From NCBI GenBank assembly GCA_009840115.1, contig VXOJ01000063.1, forward strand, positions 61,199 through 125,198: a DNA stretch of 64,000 nt, in the 5' to 3' direction. The notes under the pieces were generated by a model. That model was not told the DNA's origin and searched no databases. It worked only from the letters and a program-made list of their open reading frames with translations. A program made the translations under genes and the position numbers. The number at the start of each line of letters is the position of its first letter. Within the stretch, counting starts at the first letter, position 1. This document shows positions 1 through 8,206 of this stretch, in pieces. Source of the stretch: Gemmatimonadales bacterium. Lineage in GTDB: Bacteria > Gemmatimonadota > Gemmatimonadetes > Palauibacterales > Palauibacteraceae.

Positions 1-57
1 AATCCAGCCCGGTGCGCGCCTGGGTCGCGACGACGACCGTGGCGGCAGGCCGTGGAA

Positions 58-627
58 TCAAACTCCGCTTGCCACGCGGGCGATGACGAGCAGGATCCCC
101 AGCAGGACGAAGGCGATCGGCAGGGCGGCCGCAAGCAGCCATGCCGCGAAGGCTCTTCCGGTCGTGGTCCGGTGCGCTTCCCGCAGGCCGATCACGGTCA
201 GCACGATTCCCCAGATGCCCGCCACCCAGCCGCCGATGAACGGGACGATGGCGAACACGCCGGGGCCGCAGGCATAGCAGATGGTGCGAACGGTTGCCGT
301 GATGCTTCGACGCCGGGGGACCAGCACCAGCACGAACACATGGAGGACCAGGCTCGCGATGATGAGGTACAGCACCGCCCATAAGGGGGCGAGGAAGAAG
401 TCCGCGAGCCTGCCGATGGCGCCGGCTGTTCCCGCCCCTGCCGGCAGGGCGACGTTCATGATCTCGGCGAGCGTCTCGACGAAGCCCGCTTGCGTCGCCG
501 GCAGCAACGCACCCCAGGTCAGCGAGAGCGCGGCTGTGAGAACGCTGATCACCAGATAGTAGAGGACCGGGCGCACCGCGGCGTGCTCGAAGGGCCCGTC
601 GGCGAAGAAGGCGCCGGGCTCGAACAC
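58..627 (-). CDS. YIP1-family integral membrane protein
   Basis: 189-residue hydrophobic protein with four or five predicted membrane segments (about residues 19-45, 70-105, 113-147 and 157-186). The stretch YACGPGVFAIVPFIGGW followed by a WGIVLTVIGL segment is typical of the YIP1 domain family. Bacterial members have no established reaction. The start is a GTG; an in-frame TAG lies four codons upstream, so the N-terminus cannot be much longer. It follows dnaN on the same strand after 147 bases and may be read with it. The 57 bases beyond its stop contain no supportable gene. Confidence 0.72.
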   Translation of the reverse strand: MFEPGAFFADGPFEHAAVRPVLYYLVISVLTAALSLTWGALLPATQAGFVETLAEIMNVALPAGAGTAGAIGRLADFFLAPLWAVLYLIIASLVLHVFVLVLVPRRRSITATVRTICYACGPGVFAIVPFIGGWVAGIWGIVLTVIGLREAHRTTTGRAFAAWLLAAALPIAFVLLGILLVIARVASGV

Positions 628-774
628 GCTCCGGCGCTACGTCTCGACCAGGTTGAGCGGGAAGGATACCGCCGGATCCTCCCATGCGGGCAGGTTGACT
701 TCTCCCATGCCTTCGTCGCTACCGGCCCGCTCCTGGTCGGCTATCGCCACATCCTCTCCACTTCGCGTCTGGAC

Positions 775-1902
775 TCAGTCGAGGATGCGCAGCGGCATGA
801 CAAGGCAGAGATAGTCGGGTTCGCCGCTCGCGGGAGAGAAGGTCGCCGCTCGTTCCGGCGCCTTGAACGTCATTCGAACATCCTCCTCCGGCATGTGACG
901 CAGTACCTCGAGGAGGTACGTCGCATTGAAACCGATCTGGATGTCCTCGCCCTCGTAGTCCAGCGACAGCGCGTCCTCCGCCTCCCCGAGATCCGGCGTC
1001 TGAACCTTGAAACCGAGATCGCCGGCCTTGAAGGAAAGCCGTACCCGCCTCGTCGAGTCATCCGCCATCACCGCGACGCGCCGCACCGCCGTCTCGAGCG
1101 CCGCGCGGTTCACGGTCGCGACCTTGTCGTTGTCCTTCGGGATGACCTGTTCGTAGTTCGGATACGGCCCCTCGATGAGCGAAGTGAAGACCTCCCGATC
1201 CTCTGACCGGAATGCCAGGTGGTTCTCCGAGCGCGCGACCTGAAGCACCGTGTCGGCCGAATACAGCTTCTGCACCTGGTTCAGTGCCTTCGGCGGAATG
1301 ATGAGATCCGCCTCCGCCGGCGACCCGCTGACGTCCAGTTCGCATGACATCTTCGCGAGCCGGTGGCCGTTTGTCGCGACCATGACGGTCGCCGCTTCAC
1401 GCAACTGCCACAGGATTCCGTTCAGAATCGGGCGGCTGTCCTCCGTGGAAACGGCGAAGCTCGTGCGCTCGATCAGCGTCTGCAGCTCGCCGGCGGACAT
1501 CTCCCAGCCGCCGGCGAAGTCGACATCCGGGAAGTCCGGGAACTCGTCCGGGGCCTGCCCGTAGAGGCGGAACTTGCTCCTGCCGCACTCGATGTCCACT
1601 CCGGTCGCGGACGCGTCGCCATCGCCACCGGCAGCCGCGAACTTCACCGGCGCGTCGTCGAGCACGCGCGAGATCTCCAGGAGTTGTCTTGCGGGCAGCG
1701 CAACGACCCCGGCTTCCGAGACTTCGGCTGCCACGGACAACGAGACGAAGATGGACATGTCCGTGCCACTCAGCCGCACGGCATCGTCCTCCGCATGGAT
1801 CAGGATGTTCGAGAGAACCGGGAGCGCGGCTCGCGTCGGGACGGCGGCGGCGCTCGCCGCCAGCCCCTGCTGAAGCGCCTCTCGGGTGATCGAGAATCTC
1901 AT
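775..1902 (-). CDS. dnaN: DNA polymerase III beta sliding clamp
   Basis: 375 residues, the normal length of the beta clamp, made of three repeated clamp domains (about 1-120, 130-250 and 255-375). The N-terminus MRFSITREALQQGL, the segment RPILNGILW in the second domain and the C-terminal LVMPLRILD match the family. The dimeric ring holds the replicative polymerase and other DNA enzymes on DNA. It lies downstream of dnaA on the same strand, the classical dnaA-dnaN order, with a 282-base gap that probably contains the origin. The start is ATG. Confidence 0.96.
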   Translation of the reverse strand: MRFSITREALQQGLAASAAAVPTRAALPVLSNILIHAEDDAVRLSGTDMSIFVSLSVAAEVSEAGVVALPARQLLEISRVLDDAPVKFAAAGGDGDASATGVDIECGRSKFRLYGQAPDEFPDFPDVDFAGGWEMSAGELQTLIERTSFAVSTEDSRPILNGILWQLREAATVMVATNGHRLAKMSCELDVSGSPAEADLIIPPKALNQVQKLYSADTVLQVARSENHLAFRSEDREVFTSLIEGPYPNYEQVIPKDNDKVATVNRAALETAVRRVAVMADDSTRRVRLSFKAGDLGFKVQTPDLGEAEDALSLDYEGEDIQIGFNATYLLEVLRHMPEEDVRMTFKAPERAATFSPASGEPDYLCLVMPLRILD

Positions 1903-2184
1903 TTCAACTCCGGCGATATCGGTTCGGGTTTTCCACCGTGGGTTCTACGGTTGCGTATGATATGTGTCTCAACGGAGTAGTAGTAGAGCCTGTCGAAGTG
2001 TCGAAAACTCGGGGTTCCCCGTGTTTCTCGCCGCCTGGGACGCCGCGCCCGCTGTCGACACGCCGACACGGTTGTCGAAGCTCCGGCGAAACCCTGGCGC
2101 CGCGGCGGAGACCCGGCGCCCGAGGGTGTGCGCGAGCAGCAACTCTTCGTCCGATTTTGCACACGTTAATGGACGAACGCGACA
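1903..2184. other. candidate origin of replication (dnaA-dnaN intergenic)
   Basis: 282 bases without a gene between dnaA and dnaN. They contain near-matches to a DnaA box: TTTTCCACC at 1929-1937, TTTTGCACA at 2155-2163, and TTTTCGACA on the minus strand at 1999-2007. TGTCGA recurs at 1991, 1999, 2053 and 2073. A TAGTAGTAG run near 1978-1986 resembles the DnaA-trio unwinding element described in Bacillus subtilis. No perfect TTATCCACA box is present, so the call rests on position plus degenerate motifs. Confidence 0.45.
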
Positions 2185-3567
2185 TCAGGTTCGAAACAGC
2201 TCTTGCTGCAGCTGGCCGACGCGTCCGCGAAGGGTGGGGTCGGAGGCCATGTCCGCCTCGACCTTGTTGACGGAGTGGATGACGGTCGAGTGATTCCGGC
2301 CGCCGAAGAGGTGGCCGATGTCGGAATAGGGCAGGTCCAGATGCATCTTGATGAGGTACATGGCGACCTGCCGGGGCACCGTCACGGTGCGGTTCCGCCT
2401 TTTCGACGTGAGTGCTTCCACGGAGACGCCCCAGGAGGCGGCGATGCGGGCACGGACTTCCTCCGCGGACACTTCGATCACGTGCTCGTCCGCCTCGTTG
2501 CCTTCGGGCCCCAGTGCGTCGCGCGCCATGTCGAGCGATATCTCGCGTCGCGTGAGCGAACTGAAGGCGAGGAGCTTGATGAGAGCCCCCTCGAGTTGCC
2601 GGACCGAGGTACGCCGACTCCGCGCCACGTACTCGATGACATCGTCTCCGATTTCGATCCCGTCCTCATCGGCCTTCTTGCGCAGGATGGCGGAACGCGT
2701 CTCCAGGTCGGGGGGCTGGATGTCGGTGACGAGACCCCACTCGAAACGGGAAACGAGACGTTCCTGGAGCCCGGGGATGTCCTGCGGGGGCCGGTCGCTC
2801 GTGATGACGATCTGCTTCTTGGCGTCGTAGAGCGCGTTGAACGTGTGGAAGAACTCCTCCTGCGTCCCTTCCTTGTTGGCGATGAAGTGGACGTCGTCGA
2901 TGAGCAGCACATCGATACGGCGATATCGTTCGCGGAAGAGGGCAGTCTGCCCGGTCCGGATCGCGTCGATCATCTCGTTGGTGAACTGCTCCGAGGGGAC
3001 GTAGGCGACCTGGCAGTCCGGGAGGCGGTCGAGAATCGTGTTTCCGATCGCGTGCATCAGGTGTGTCTTGCCGAGACCGGTGCCGCCCCAGATGAAGAGC
3101 GGGTTGTACGTGGTGGCGGGCGCGGCCGCCACGCGGTCGGATGCCGCGGCGGCGAGTTCGTTGCTGCCGCCAATGACGAAGCGCGCAAAGGTGTAGCGTT
3201 CGTTCAGCGCCGCGGCCGCCGGAAGGCCTCCGCGATTCGGCGTCTGCGCGGCCAGCGCGTGACCGGGGTCTCCGGGGTAGGGTTCGGTGATTTCCGGGAA
3301 GTCGAGACGTTCCTCGGCTCCCTTGTGCTCGAAGCGGAGCCGGAGCCGCGCGCCGAGCTCTCGCTCGGAGATGTCCCGCAGGAGAGTTCCGTATTTGTCC
3401 TCGACCCATTCGACGGCGAACCTCGTGGGCGCGGACACGACGAGCGTATCGTCGGAAAGGGAAACGGCCTCGGTCGATCCGAGCCAGGTACGGTAGGTCT
3501 GCTCCGGGAGCACGAGCTTCGCCGACGCGCGAATCTTGATCCAGGCCTCGTGTGCAGTCAGCTCCAT
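2185..3567 (-). CDS. dnaA: chromosomal replication initiator protein DnaA
   Basis: 460 residues with all DnaA domains: an N-terminal DnaB/DiaA-interaction domain (1-85, including LPEQTYRTWL), a variable linker, and an AAA+ ATPase domain with Walker A GGTGLGKT (161-168) and Walker B LLIDDVHF (221-228). The C-terminal DnaA-box-binding domain ends with the signature GGRNHSTV. ATP-bound DnaA melts oriC and loads the helicase. A good promoter (TTGACA, 18 bp, TAAGAT) lies 47-76 bases upstream of the ATG. The dnaA gene diverges from the rpmH operon. Confidence 0.97.
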   Translation of the reverse strand: MELTAHEAWIKIRASAKLVLPEQTYRTWLGSTEAVSLSDDTLVVSAPTRFAVEWVEDKYGTLLRDISERELGARLRLRFEHKGAEERLDFPEITEPYPGDPGHALAAQTPNRGGLPAAAALNERYTFARFVIGGSNELAAAASDRVAAAPATTYNPLFIWGGTGLGKTHLMHAIGNTILDRLPDCQVAYVPSEQFTNEMIDAIRTGQTALFRERYRRIDVLLIDDVHFIANKEGTQEEFFHTFNALYDAKKQIVITSDRPPQDIPGLQERLVSRFEWGLVTDIQPPDLETRSAILRKKADEDGIEIGDDVIEYVARSRRTSVRQLEGALIKLLAFSSLTRREISLDMARDALGPEGNEADEHVIEVSAEEVRARIAASWGVSVEALTSKRRNRTVTVPRQVAMYLIKMHLDLPYSDIGHLFGGRNHSTVIHSVNKVEADMASDPTLRGRVGQLQQELFRT

Positions 3568-3613
3568 CCGTGACGCCCGGCATGAGAAAAAAGACGGTGG
3601 GATCGGGGCCCTG

Positions 3614-3643
3614 ATCTTAGGCGAATCCGCCGGCGAGTGTCAA
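3614..3643 (-). promoter_or_regulatory. dnaA promoter
   Basis: On the minus strand, -35 TTGACA (3638-3643) and -10 TAAGAT (3614-3619) are separated by 18 bp. The predicted start leaves a leader of about 40 bases before the dnaA ATG at 3567. Confidence 0.6.
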
Positions 3644-3721
3644 CGACGGGAACCGCTCCGCGACGCGGGCGGGCGGATCGCGGGAAAGGAGGGGCGCGCA
3701 GTCCGGTGGGGACGGGCCGAA

Positions 3722-3750
3722 TTGACACTATCCCGCATCAGGTCTAGACT
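3722..3750 (+). promoter_or_regulatory. rpmH operon promoter
   Basis: On the plus strand, -35 TTGACA (3722-3727), a 17 bp spacer and -10 TAGACT (3745-3750) lie 56 bases before the rpmH ATG. Strong rpmH promoters facing away from dnaA are usual in bacteria. Confidence 0.6.
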
Positions 3751-3805
3751 TCCGGGCTGACCTCGAAAGCCTGTGAGATGACCGGAAAGCCTCGGGTGAT
3801 GTGAG

Positions 3806-3979
3806 ATGGGGAAGCCCACATACAGCAAGACAACCAACAGGAAGCGCGTTCGCGATCATGGATTCCGGGCGCGCATGAAGACGAAGGCGGGCCGCCGCAC
3901 GCTGTCGCGCCGCAGAAGGAAGGGTCGACGTCGGCTCACCGTCAGTGACGCGTTCCGTCGCAAGCGACGAAGCCGCTAG
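3806..3979 (+). CDS. rpmH: 50S ribosomal protein L34
   Basis: 57 residues starting [14 protein letters not shown], followed by the invariant L34 core [20 protein letters not shown] and KGRRRLTVS. It is extremely basic, as L34 is. The C-terminus runs about ten residues past the usual LTVS end ([10 protein letters not shown]). It is the first gene of rpmH-rnpA-yidD-yidC and has its own promoter upstream. The rnpA frame opens inside its last 35 bases. Confidence 0.95.
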   Translation: MGKPTYSKTTNRKRVRDHGFRARMKTKAGRRTLSRRRRKGRRRLTVSDAFRRKRRSR

Positions 3980-4349
3980 CGGGCCTCCGCCGGAAGGCTT
4001 TCGACGGCCTCGCGCGGCTCGGCTGCGCACAGCGCGGGAGATTCGCCAAACCATCCGTGCCGGCCGTCGCCGCCGCGGCCCCATCGTGGACGTGTTCGTC
4101 GCTCCGTCGCCCTCGGGCCGCTCCAGAGTCGGAGTCGTGACGCCTCGCCACGGTCGCGGCGCGGTCGCGCGAAACCTTGTCCGTCGGCGTCTGACCGAGA
4201 TCGCCCGCATCGACGTATTGCCCGCCCTTGAAACCCGCAGGCTCGAACTGGACCTGGTCGTGAGAGCGAAACCGGCCGCCTACGACGCCTCGTATCAGAG
4301 GCTTCGAGTAACGTTGATGGATTCGCTGGAGGCCGTATGCGAAGAGTGA
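3945..4349 (+). CDS. rnpA: ribonuclease P protein component
   Basis: 134 residues. RnpA assists the RNase P RNA in maturing tRNA 5' ends. The core has the family pattern [12 protein letters not shown] followed by the RNR-type motif ARNLVRRRL (75-83), which binds the RNA. The most upstream start is a GTG at 3945, inside rpmH in another frame. No standard start codon occurs between it and the conserved core (from about residue 19), so the 35-base rpmH overlap is probably real. The last 13 bases overlap yidD. Confidence 0.9.
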   Translation: MTRSVASDEAASGPPPEGFRRPRAARLRTAREIRQTIRAGRRRRGPIVDVFVAPSPSGRSRVGVVTPRHGRGAVARNLVRRRLTEIARIDVLPALETRRLELDLVVRAKPAAYDASYQRLRVTLMDSLEAVCEE

Positions 4350-4558
4350 TCATCGGAGCGATTCGCGGCTACCAGCTCGTCGTTTCTCCCTGGTTGCCGC
4401 CCGCCTGCAGGTACGAGCCGAGCTGCTCGGAATACGCCCTGACCGCGGTGCGGCGCTTCGGCGCCGTGCGGGGCGGCTGGCTGGGCGTTCGGCGCCTGCT
4501 TCGCTGTCATCCCCTCGGGTCGTGCGGTTACGACCCGGTTCCCGCCCAGGAGCGCTGA
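4337..4558 (+). CDS. yidD: membrane protein insertion efficiency factor YidD
   Basis: 73 residues with the YidD hallmarks: an amphipathic N-terminus, the motif CRYEPSCSEYA (24-34), and the downstream pair RCHPLGSCGYDPVP containing Cys57 and Cys63. It acts at the inner membrane with YidC in membrane-protein insertion. It starts inside the end of rnpA, and its TGA is followed directly by the yidC ATG, so the genes are tightly coupled. Confidence 0.94.
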   Translation: MRRVIIGAIRGYQLVVSPWLPPACRYEPSCSEYALTAVRRFGAVRGGWLGVRRLLRCHPLGSCGYDPVPAQER

Positions 4559-6277
4559 ATGGAGCGTCGTCTGCTTCTGGCCATCGCGCTGATGGTCGGC
4601 GTGATGATCCTCTCGAACGTGTTCTTCCCGCCGGCCGAGAGGCCCGTGGCGCCGGCGTCGGCCGACAGCGCGCAGACGCCGGAGACCGCGGACGCGGCGG
4701 ATGAGCTGACCCGCCTTTCCGCGGAGGAACGAGCGGCGCAGGAGGTGGCGGCGGTGCTGGCCGAAGCGGAGGATACGCCCGCGGTTGCGGAGGAGACGGA
4801 GGAAACCGCTGCGGCCCGCGAGAGCTCGATCGTCACGGTCCGGTCGGAACTGTACGAGTACCGGTTCGACACGCGGGGCGCGCGACTCGTGGGCGCGACG
4901 ATGCTCGCGCACCGGAACTTCGCCGAGGGCGGACATGGCGGCCCCAACGTCGAACTGGTGCGGCCCGACGATTCGATCCTGGCGTACGCGCTGACGCTGC
5001 GTGGCGACACGGTTTCCCTCGGGTCGATCGCCTTCACGGCGTCGACGTCCACGCTCGAGGTGCGGGATGGGCCCGCGGAACTGCGCTTCGAGGCCGCGAT
5101 CGGAGAGGTCACATTCGATGTCTCGTATCGCTTCCACCCGGACGATTACCGCATCGACGTGAGCGGCGGGCTGCGCGGTCTGGGGGATGTGGGGCACGTC
5201 GTTCTCGTGGGCCTCGGCCGCGGGATCGAACGCAACGAGGCCGTGCCCCGGGAGGACCAGGCCGCGATGTCGCTCGTCACCCGGAGCCGCTCCGGGCAGA
5301 TCGCGGCCGAGCGGCTGGACCGCGTGGACGACGGCGAGATGAGGCCGGCCTCCGGCGGTCCGTTCAGTTGGGCCGCATCGAAATCGAAGTACTGGCTGGC
5401 CGCCGTCGTCGCGCCGCCGGGAGGGCCGGGCATCGGGGGCGTGATGCTGCGGGGTGTGCCCGAGGAGGAGGCGGCGGAGATGCAGGCCGCGCTGCCGGTA
5501 CCCGCCGGCAGCGCCGGCTTCGAGTACGTGGCCTACATCGGACCGCAGGACTTCGCGCGGCTGCAGGCCGTGGGGCAGGAACTCCACAATGTGAACCCCG
5601 TCGGCTGGCGCTGGCTCCGGTGGTTTACCCGACCGTTCGGGAACCTGATCGTCGCGATCCTGATCTGGATGCACGAGTCGTTCTCGCTGGCGTACGGCTG
5701 GGTCCTGATCCTGTTCGGCGTCGGGTCGCGGATCATCCTGTCGCCGCTGTTCCACATCTCGGGCCGCGCACAGATGAAGCAGATGGCGCTGCAGCCGGAG
5801 ATCAAGAAGCTGCAGGAGCGTTACAAGGGCGACCCGCAGCGCCTGCAGCAGGAGCAGATGAAGCTCTTTCGGGAACACGGGGTCAACCCGCTGGGCGGCT
5901 GTCTGCCCATGTTTCTGCCGCTCCCGATTCTGATCACCCTCTTCTTCGTGTTCCAGAACACGATCGAGTTCCGCGGCGTGCCCTTCCTGTGGCTGCTGGA
6001 TCTCTCCCTCAGGGATCCCCTCTTCATCGTGCCCATCCTGATGGGCGGATCGATGCTGCTGCTGAACTGGATCACGCAGCGGGGCATGCAGACGAACGCG
6101 CAGATGAAGATGATATCCTACGTGTTGCCGGTCGTCTTCACCTTCTTCTTCGCCAACTTCGCGGCCGGGCTGAACCTGTACTACACGGCCTCCAACGTCA
6201 TGTCGCTGCCGCAGCAGATGTACCTCTCCCGGGAACGCAGGAAGGCACAGCCGGCGCCCTCCCGACAGAAGGAGTAG
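4559..6277 (+). CDS. yidC: membrane protein insertase YidC
   Basis: 572 residues of the Gram-negative type. There is one N-terminal membrane helix (about 5-25), a large periplasmic beta domain (about 30-350) and the conserved C-terminal insertase core with five helices. The core includes LILFGVGSRIILSPLF with the conserved hydrophilic-groove Arg, the cytoplasmic hairpin ALQPEIKKLQERYKGDP, and NPLGGCLPMFLPLPILITLF. It inserts membrane proteins alone or with SecYEG. The periplasmic domain supports a diderm host. Confidence 0.97.
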   Translation: MERRLLLAIALMVGVMILSNVFFPPAERPVAPASADSAQTPETADAADELTRLSAEERAAQEVAAVLAEAEDTPAVAEETEETAAARESSIVTVRSELYEYRFDTRGARLVGATMLAHRNFAEGGHGGPNVELVRPDDSILAYALTLRGDTVSLGSIAFTASTSTLEVRDGPAELRFEAAIGEVTFDVSYRFHPDDYRIDVSGGLRGLGDVGHVVLVGLGRGIERNEAVPREDQAAMSLVTRSRSGQIAAERLDRVDDGEMRPASGGPFSWAASKSKYWLAAVVAPPGGPGIGGVMLRGVPEEEAAEMQAALPVPAGSAGFEYVAYIGPQDFARLQAVGQELHNVNPVGWRWLRWFTRPFGNLIVAILIWMHESFSLAYGWVLILFGVGSRIILSPLFHISGRAQMKQMALQPEIKKLQERYKGDPQRLQQEQMKLFREHGVNPLGGCLPMFLPLPILITLFFVFQNTIEFRGVPFLWLLDLSLRDPLFIVPILMGGSMLLLNWITQRGMQTNAQMKMISYVLPVVFTFFFANFAAGLNLYYTASNVMSLPQQMYLSRERRKAQPAPSRQKE

Positions 6278-6326
6278 CGGTTCGGGGACGACTGGCGCCG
6301 TCGACCGCCGGCGAGGCGCCGCCTCG

Positions 6327-7160
6327 TCACCTTACGTGGGAGACGGAGAGCCCGATCAGGCGTTCGGACTGCCGGAAGAACTGCTCGGCGCGGGAAGGGC
6401 CGAAGCCGAGGAGCAACCCGACCCGCGTTCCTCGGGCCAGCCCGGCCCCGAGTTCCGCCGCGATGGCGGGCTCCCACCCCAGTTCCGCCCAGCCGAAGTA
6501 GTCGACCGAGGCGTGGAAACGCACGCGCGCTCCCGGCGGGGACTCCCAGGCGGCGCCCGCGCGCAGCGAAAGGGGCTCGAAGTCGGGGGTGGCGCGCAAC
6601 AGCACGCCCGGACCTCCGTAGACGGTGAGCCCCGATGCCGGAGACCCCTGCAGCATGAGTTCCAGTCCCTCCCGGCTCGTGCTGATCGGACGGGCCCCCG
6701 TGTCCAGGAGGAATTCGTCTCCGAGATGCGAACTCAGGTGATAGAGTTCGGCACGAGCCGCAACCGCCCCGAAACGCGCGCGAAACAGGACTCCGATTCG
6801 GTAGTGCACTTCGATGAGGGCCTGATCCGGACCTTCGAGATCGAAGCGGGAAAACGCCCCTCCGTGAATCGCTCCCGCGTATTCCACCTTCCCGCCCGGA
6901 TCGCGCCGGATCCAGAACCCGAGCCGGTCGCCGATGTCGGCGAGGGCAATGCCGTCGCGGAGGGAGTCGCGCGTCGCCCTCAACAGCGCGAGACGATGTA
7001 CGGGCTCGACGGGAGAGCCCGCGGGCGTGCGGAAGGGATGACCGTTCCGGTCGCGGATGCCGGTTGTGGCCGCGTCGCTTGCCTGCGCCACGAGGGGACC
7101 CGCCGCGGTGACGGGCACCGCCAGGAGGAGGCAGACCGCGAGGCCGCGCACGCGACGCAT
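6327..7160 (-). CDS. DUF1207-family outer-membrane/periplasmic protein
   Basis: 277 residues from the ATG at 7160, which gives a signal peptide (MRRVRGLAVCLLLAVPVTAA). A GTG at 7172 is an alternative start. The motif YHLSSHLGDEFLL (140-152), preceded by a YRIGVLFRARFG stretch, is the signature of DUF1207. The rest alternates short hydrophobic strands with turns, as in an outer-membrane barrel, and the C-terminus LIGLSVSHVR would fit a last strand. Function is unknown. It follows the Fpg-like gene by 44 bases on the same strand and converges on yidC. Confidence 0.75.
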   Translation of the reverse strand: MRRVRGLAVCLLLAVPVTAAGPLVAQASDAATTGIRDRNGHPFRTPAGSPVEPVHRLALLRATRDSLRDGIALADIGDRLGFWIRRDPGGKVEYAGAIHGGAFSRFDLEGPDQALIEVHYRIGVLFRARFGAVAARAELYHLSSHLGDEFLLDTGARPISTSREGLELMLQGSPASGLTVYGGPGVLLRATPDFEPLSLRAGAAWESPPGARVRFHASVDYFGWAELGWEPAIAAELGAGLARGTRVGLLLGFGPSRAEQFFRQSERLIGLSVSHVR

Positions 7161-7204
7161 CCGGAGACGCACCGCCCGGACGCCGTCCACGCTGCGCTGG
7201 ACCT

Positions 7205-8002
7205 TCAAGCGGCGCGCTGACACCTCGGACAGAGCACGGTCTTCCGGCCGGTCACGCGGACGGATGTCAACGCATGTCGGCACCGCGGGCAGGGGCCGCC
7301 GGATGAGCGTGAGTTGATCAGCCACCCCGGATCGGAATGGGCGGCACTCCAGTGAAGCGTGGCCCGCCTCAGAACCCGCTTCAGGTAGCGGTGAAGCCGA
7401 TCGAGCTGCTCCGGCTCCAGCTGACCCACGCGAAGGTCGGGACGTACGCCGGCCTGGAAGCAGATCTCGTCCGCATAGTCGTTGCCGATCCCGGCAATCG
7501 CTTTCTGGTTCAGAAGAAAGCCCTTGATGCTGGAACGCGCGTTCCCCTGCGCCAGCGCTTCGAAGCGCTCAAGAGTCAGGTCGTCGCTCAGCGGGTCCAC
7601 CCCGAGGCTCTGGAGCGACCCTTTCTCGTTGAACTCGCTCCCCGGCACGGCCTGGACCGTGCCCTGGGAGCCCGACGACGAGAAACGCAGTTCCCTGCCG
7701 GCCGCGAACTGGAACCGGATGCGGGTCCGGTCCGTCGGAGGCGCGGTCTGCGATTCGAGCCGCAGGAGGCCGTCATCCCCCATGTCGAACATGAGGCTGT
7801 AATCGGAACGGAAGCGGAGGACGACGTAGCGACCGTGGCGTTCAACGGAATCCACGGCGTGGTTCTCAAGATGATTCTCGACGATATCGCGCTCAATTGA
7901 AGCGACGTCCGGGTCGTCGATCCGGATTATGGAGATCGTCTTACCGGTTGTGTAACCGGCAATGCGGTCGATCATCCGCTCAACATCGGGAAGCTCTATC
8001 AT
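7205..8002 (-). CDS. Fpg/Nei-family DNA glycosylase-like protein lacking the catalytic proline
   Basis: 265 residues with the Fpg/Nei architecture: an N-terminal beta sandwich, a helix-two-turn-helix (AGIGNDYADEICFQAGVRP) and a C-terminal zinc finger of form CxxC-x16-CxxC, including the damage-loop Arg of TGRKTVLCPRC. Classical Fpg starts MPELPEVE and uses Pro2 as the Schiff-base nucleophile. This protein starts MIELPDVE, with Ile at that position. The usual lysine near residue 57 (GKYLL in Fpg) is Arg in HGRYVVLRF. It may bind lesions without cleaving, or use another nucleophile. The 5' extension of the open frame to 8119 lacks homology, so the ATG at 8002 (GGAG upstream) was chosen. Confidence 0.8.
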   Translation of the reverse strand: MIELPDVERMIDRIAGYTTGKTISIIRIDDPDVASIERDIVENHLENHAVDSVERHGRYVVLRFRSDYSLMFDMGDDGLLRLESQTAPPTDRTRIRFQFAAGRELRFSSSGSQGTVQAVPGSEFNEKGSLQSLGVDPLSDDLTLERFEALAQGNARSSIKGFLLNQKAIAGIGNDYADEICFQAGVRPDLRVGQLEPEQLDRLHRYLKRVLRRATLHWSAAHSDPGWLINSRSSGGPCPRCRHALTSVRVTGRKTVLCPRCQRAA

Positions 8003-8206
8003 TGCATCACGGCTCCGGTGGGCAAGACTGGGTGCAGTTGAACATACCCCCGTACGAACAAAAGGTGCCCCGTGCTTCACGGGGGGTGGAGAAGCGGAAC
8101 GCGAACCGAGTATCGCCACCGGGTCTCAACGCGGCGTCAAGGCAGCGACGAGACATCGGTCCCGCCGAGCGGCGGCAGCGACCATAACACTATGCTATAT
8201 AATGGT
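8003..8206. other. intergenic region with hairpin and AT-rich patch
   Basis: 204 bases between the Fpg-like gene and pyrF, with no gene seen. A perfect 7-bp stem with a 3-base loop lies at 8068-8084; on the minus strand it is followed by CACC and TTTT, so it could be a weak terminator for pyrF or a leader hairpin of the Fpg-like gene. An AT-rich island at about 8184-8208 contains TATAAT on the plus strand but no good -35 or downstream plus-strand gene. Confidence 0.3.
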
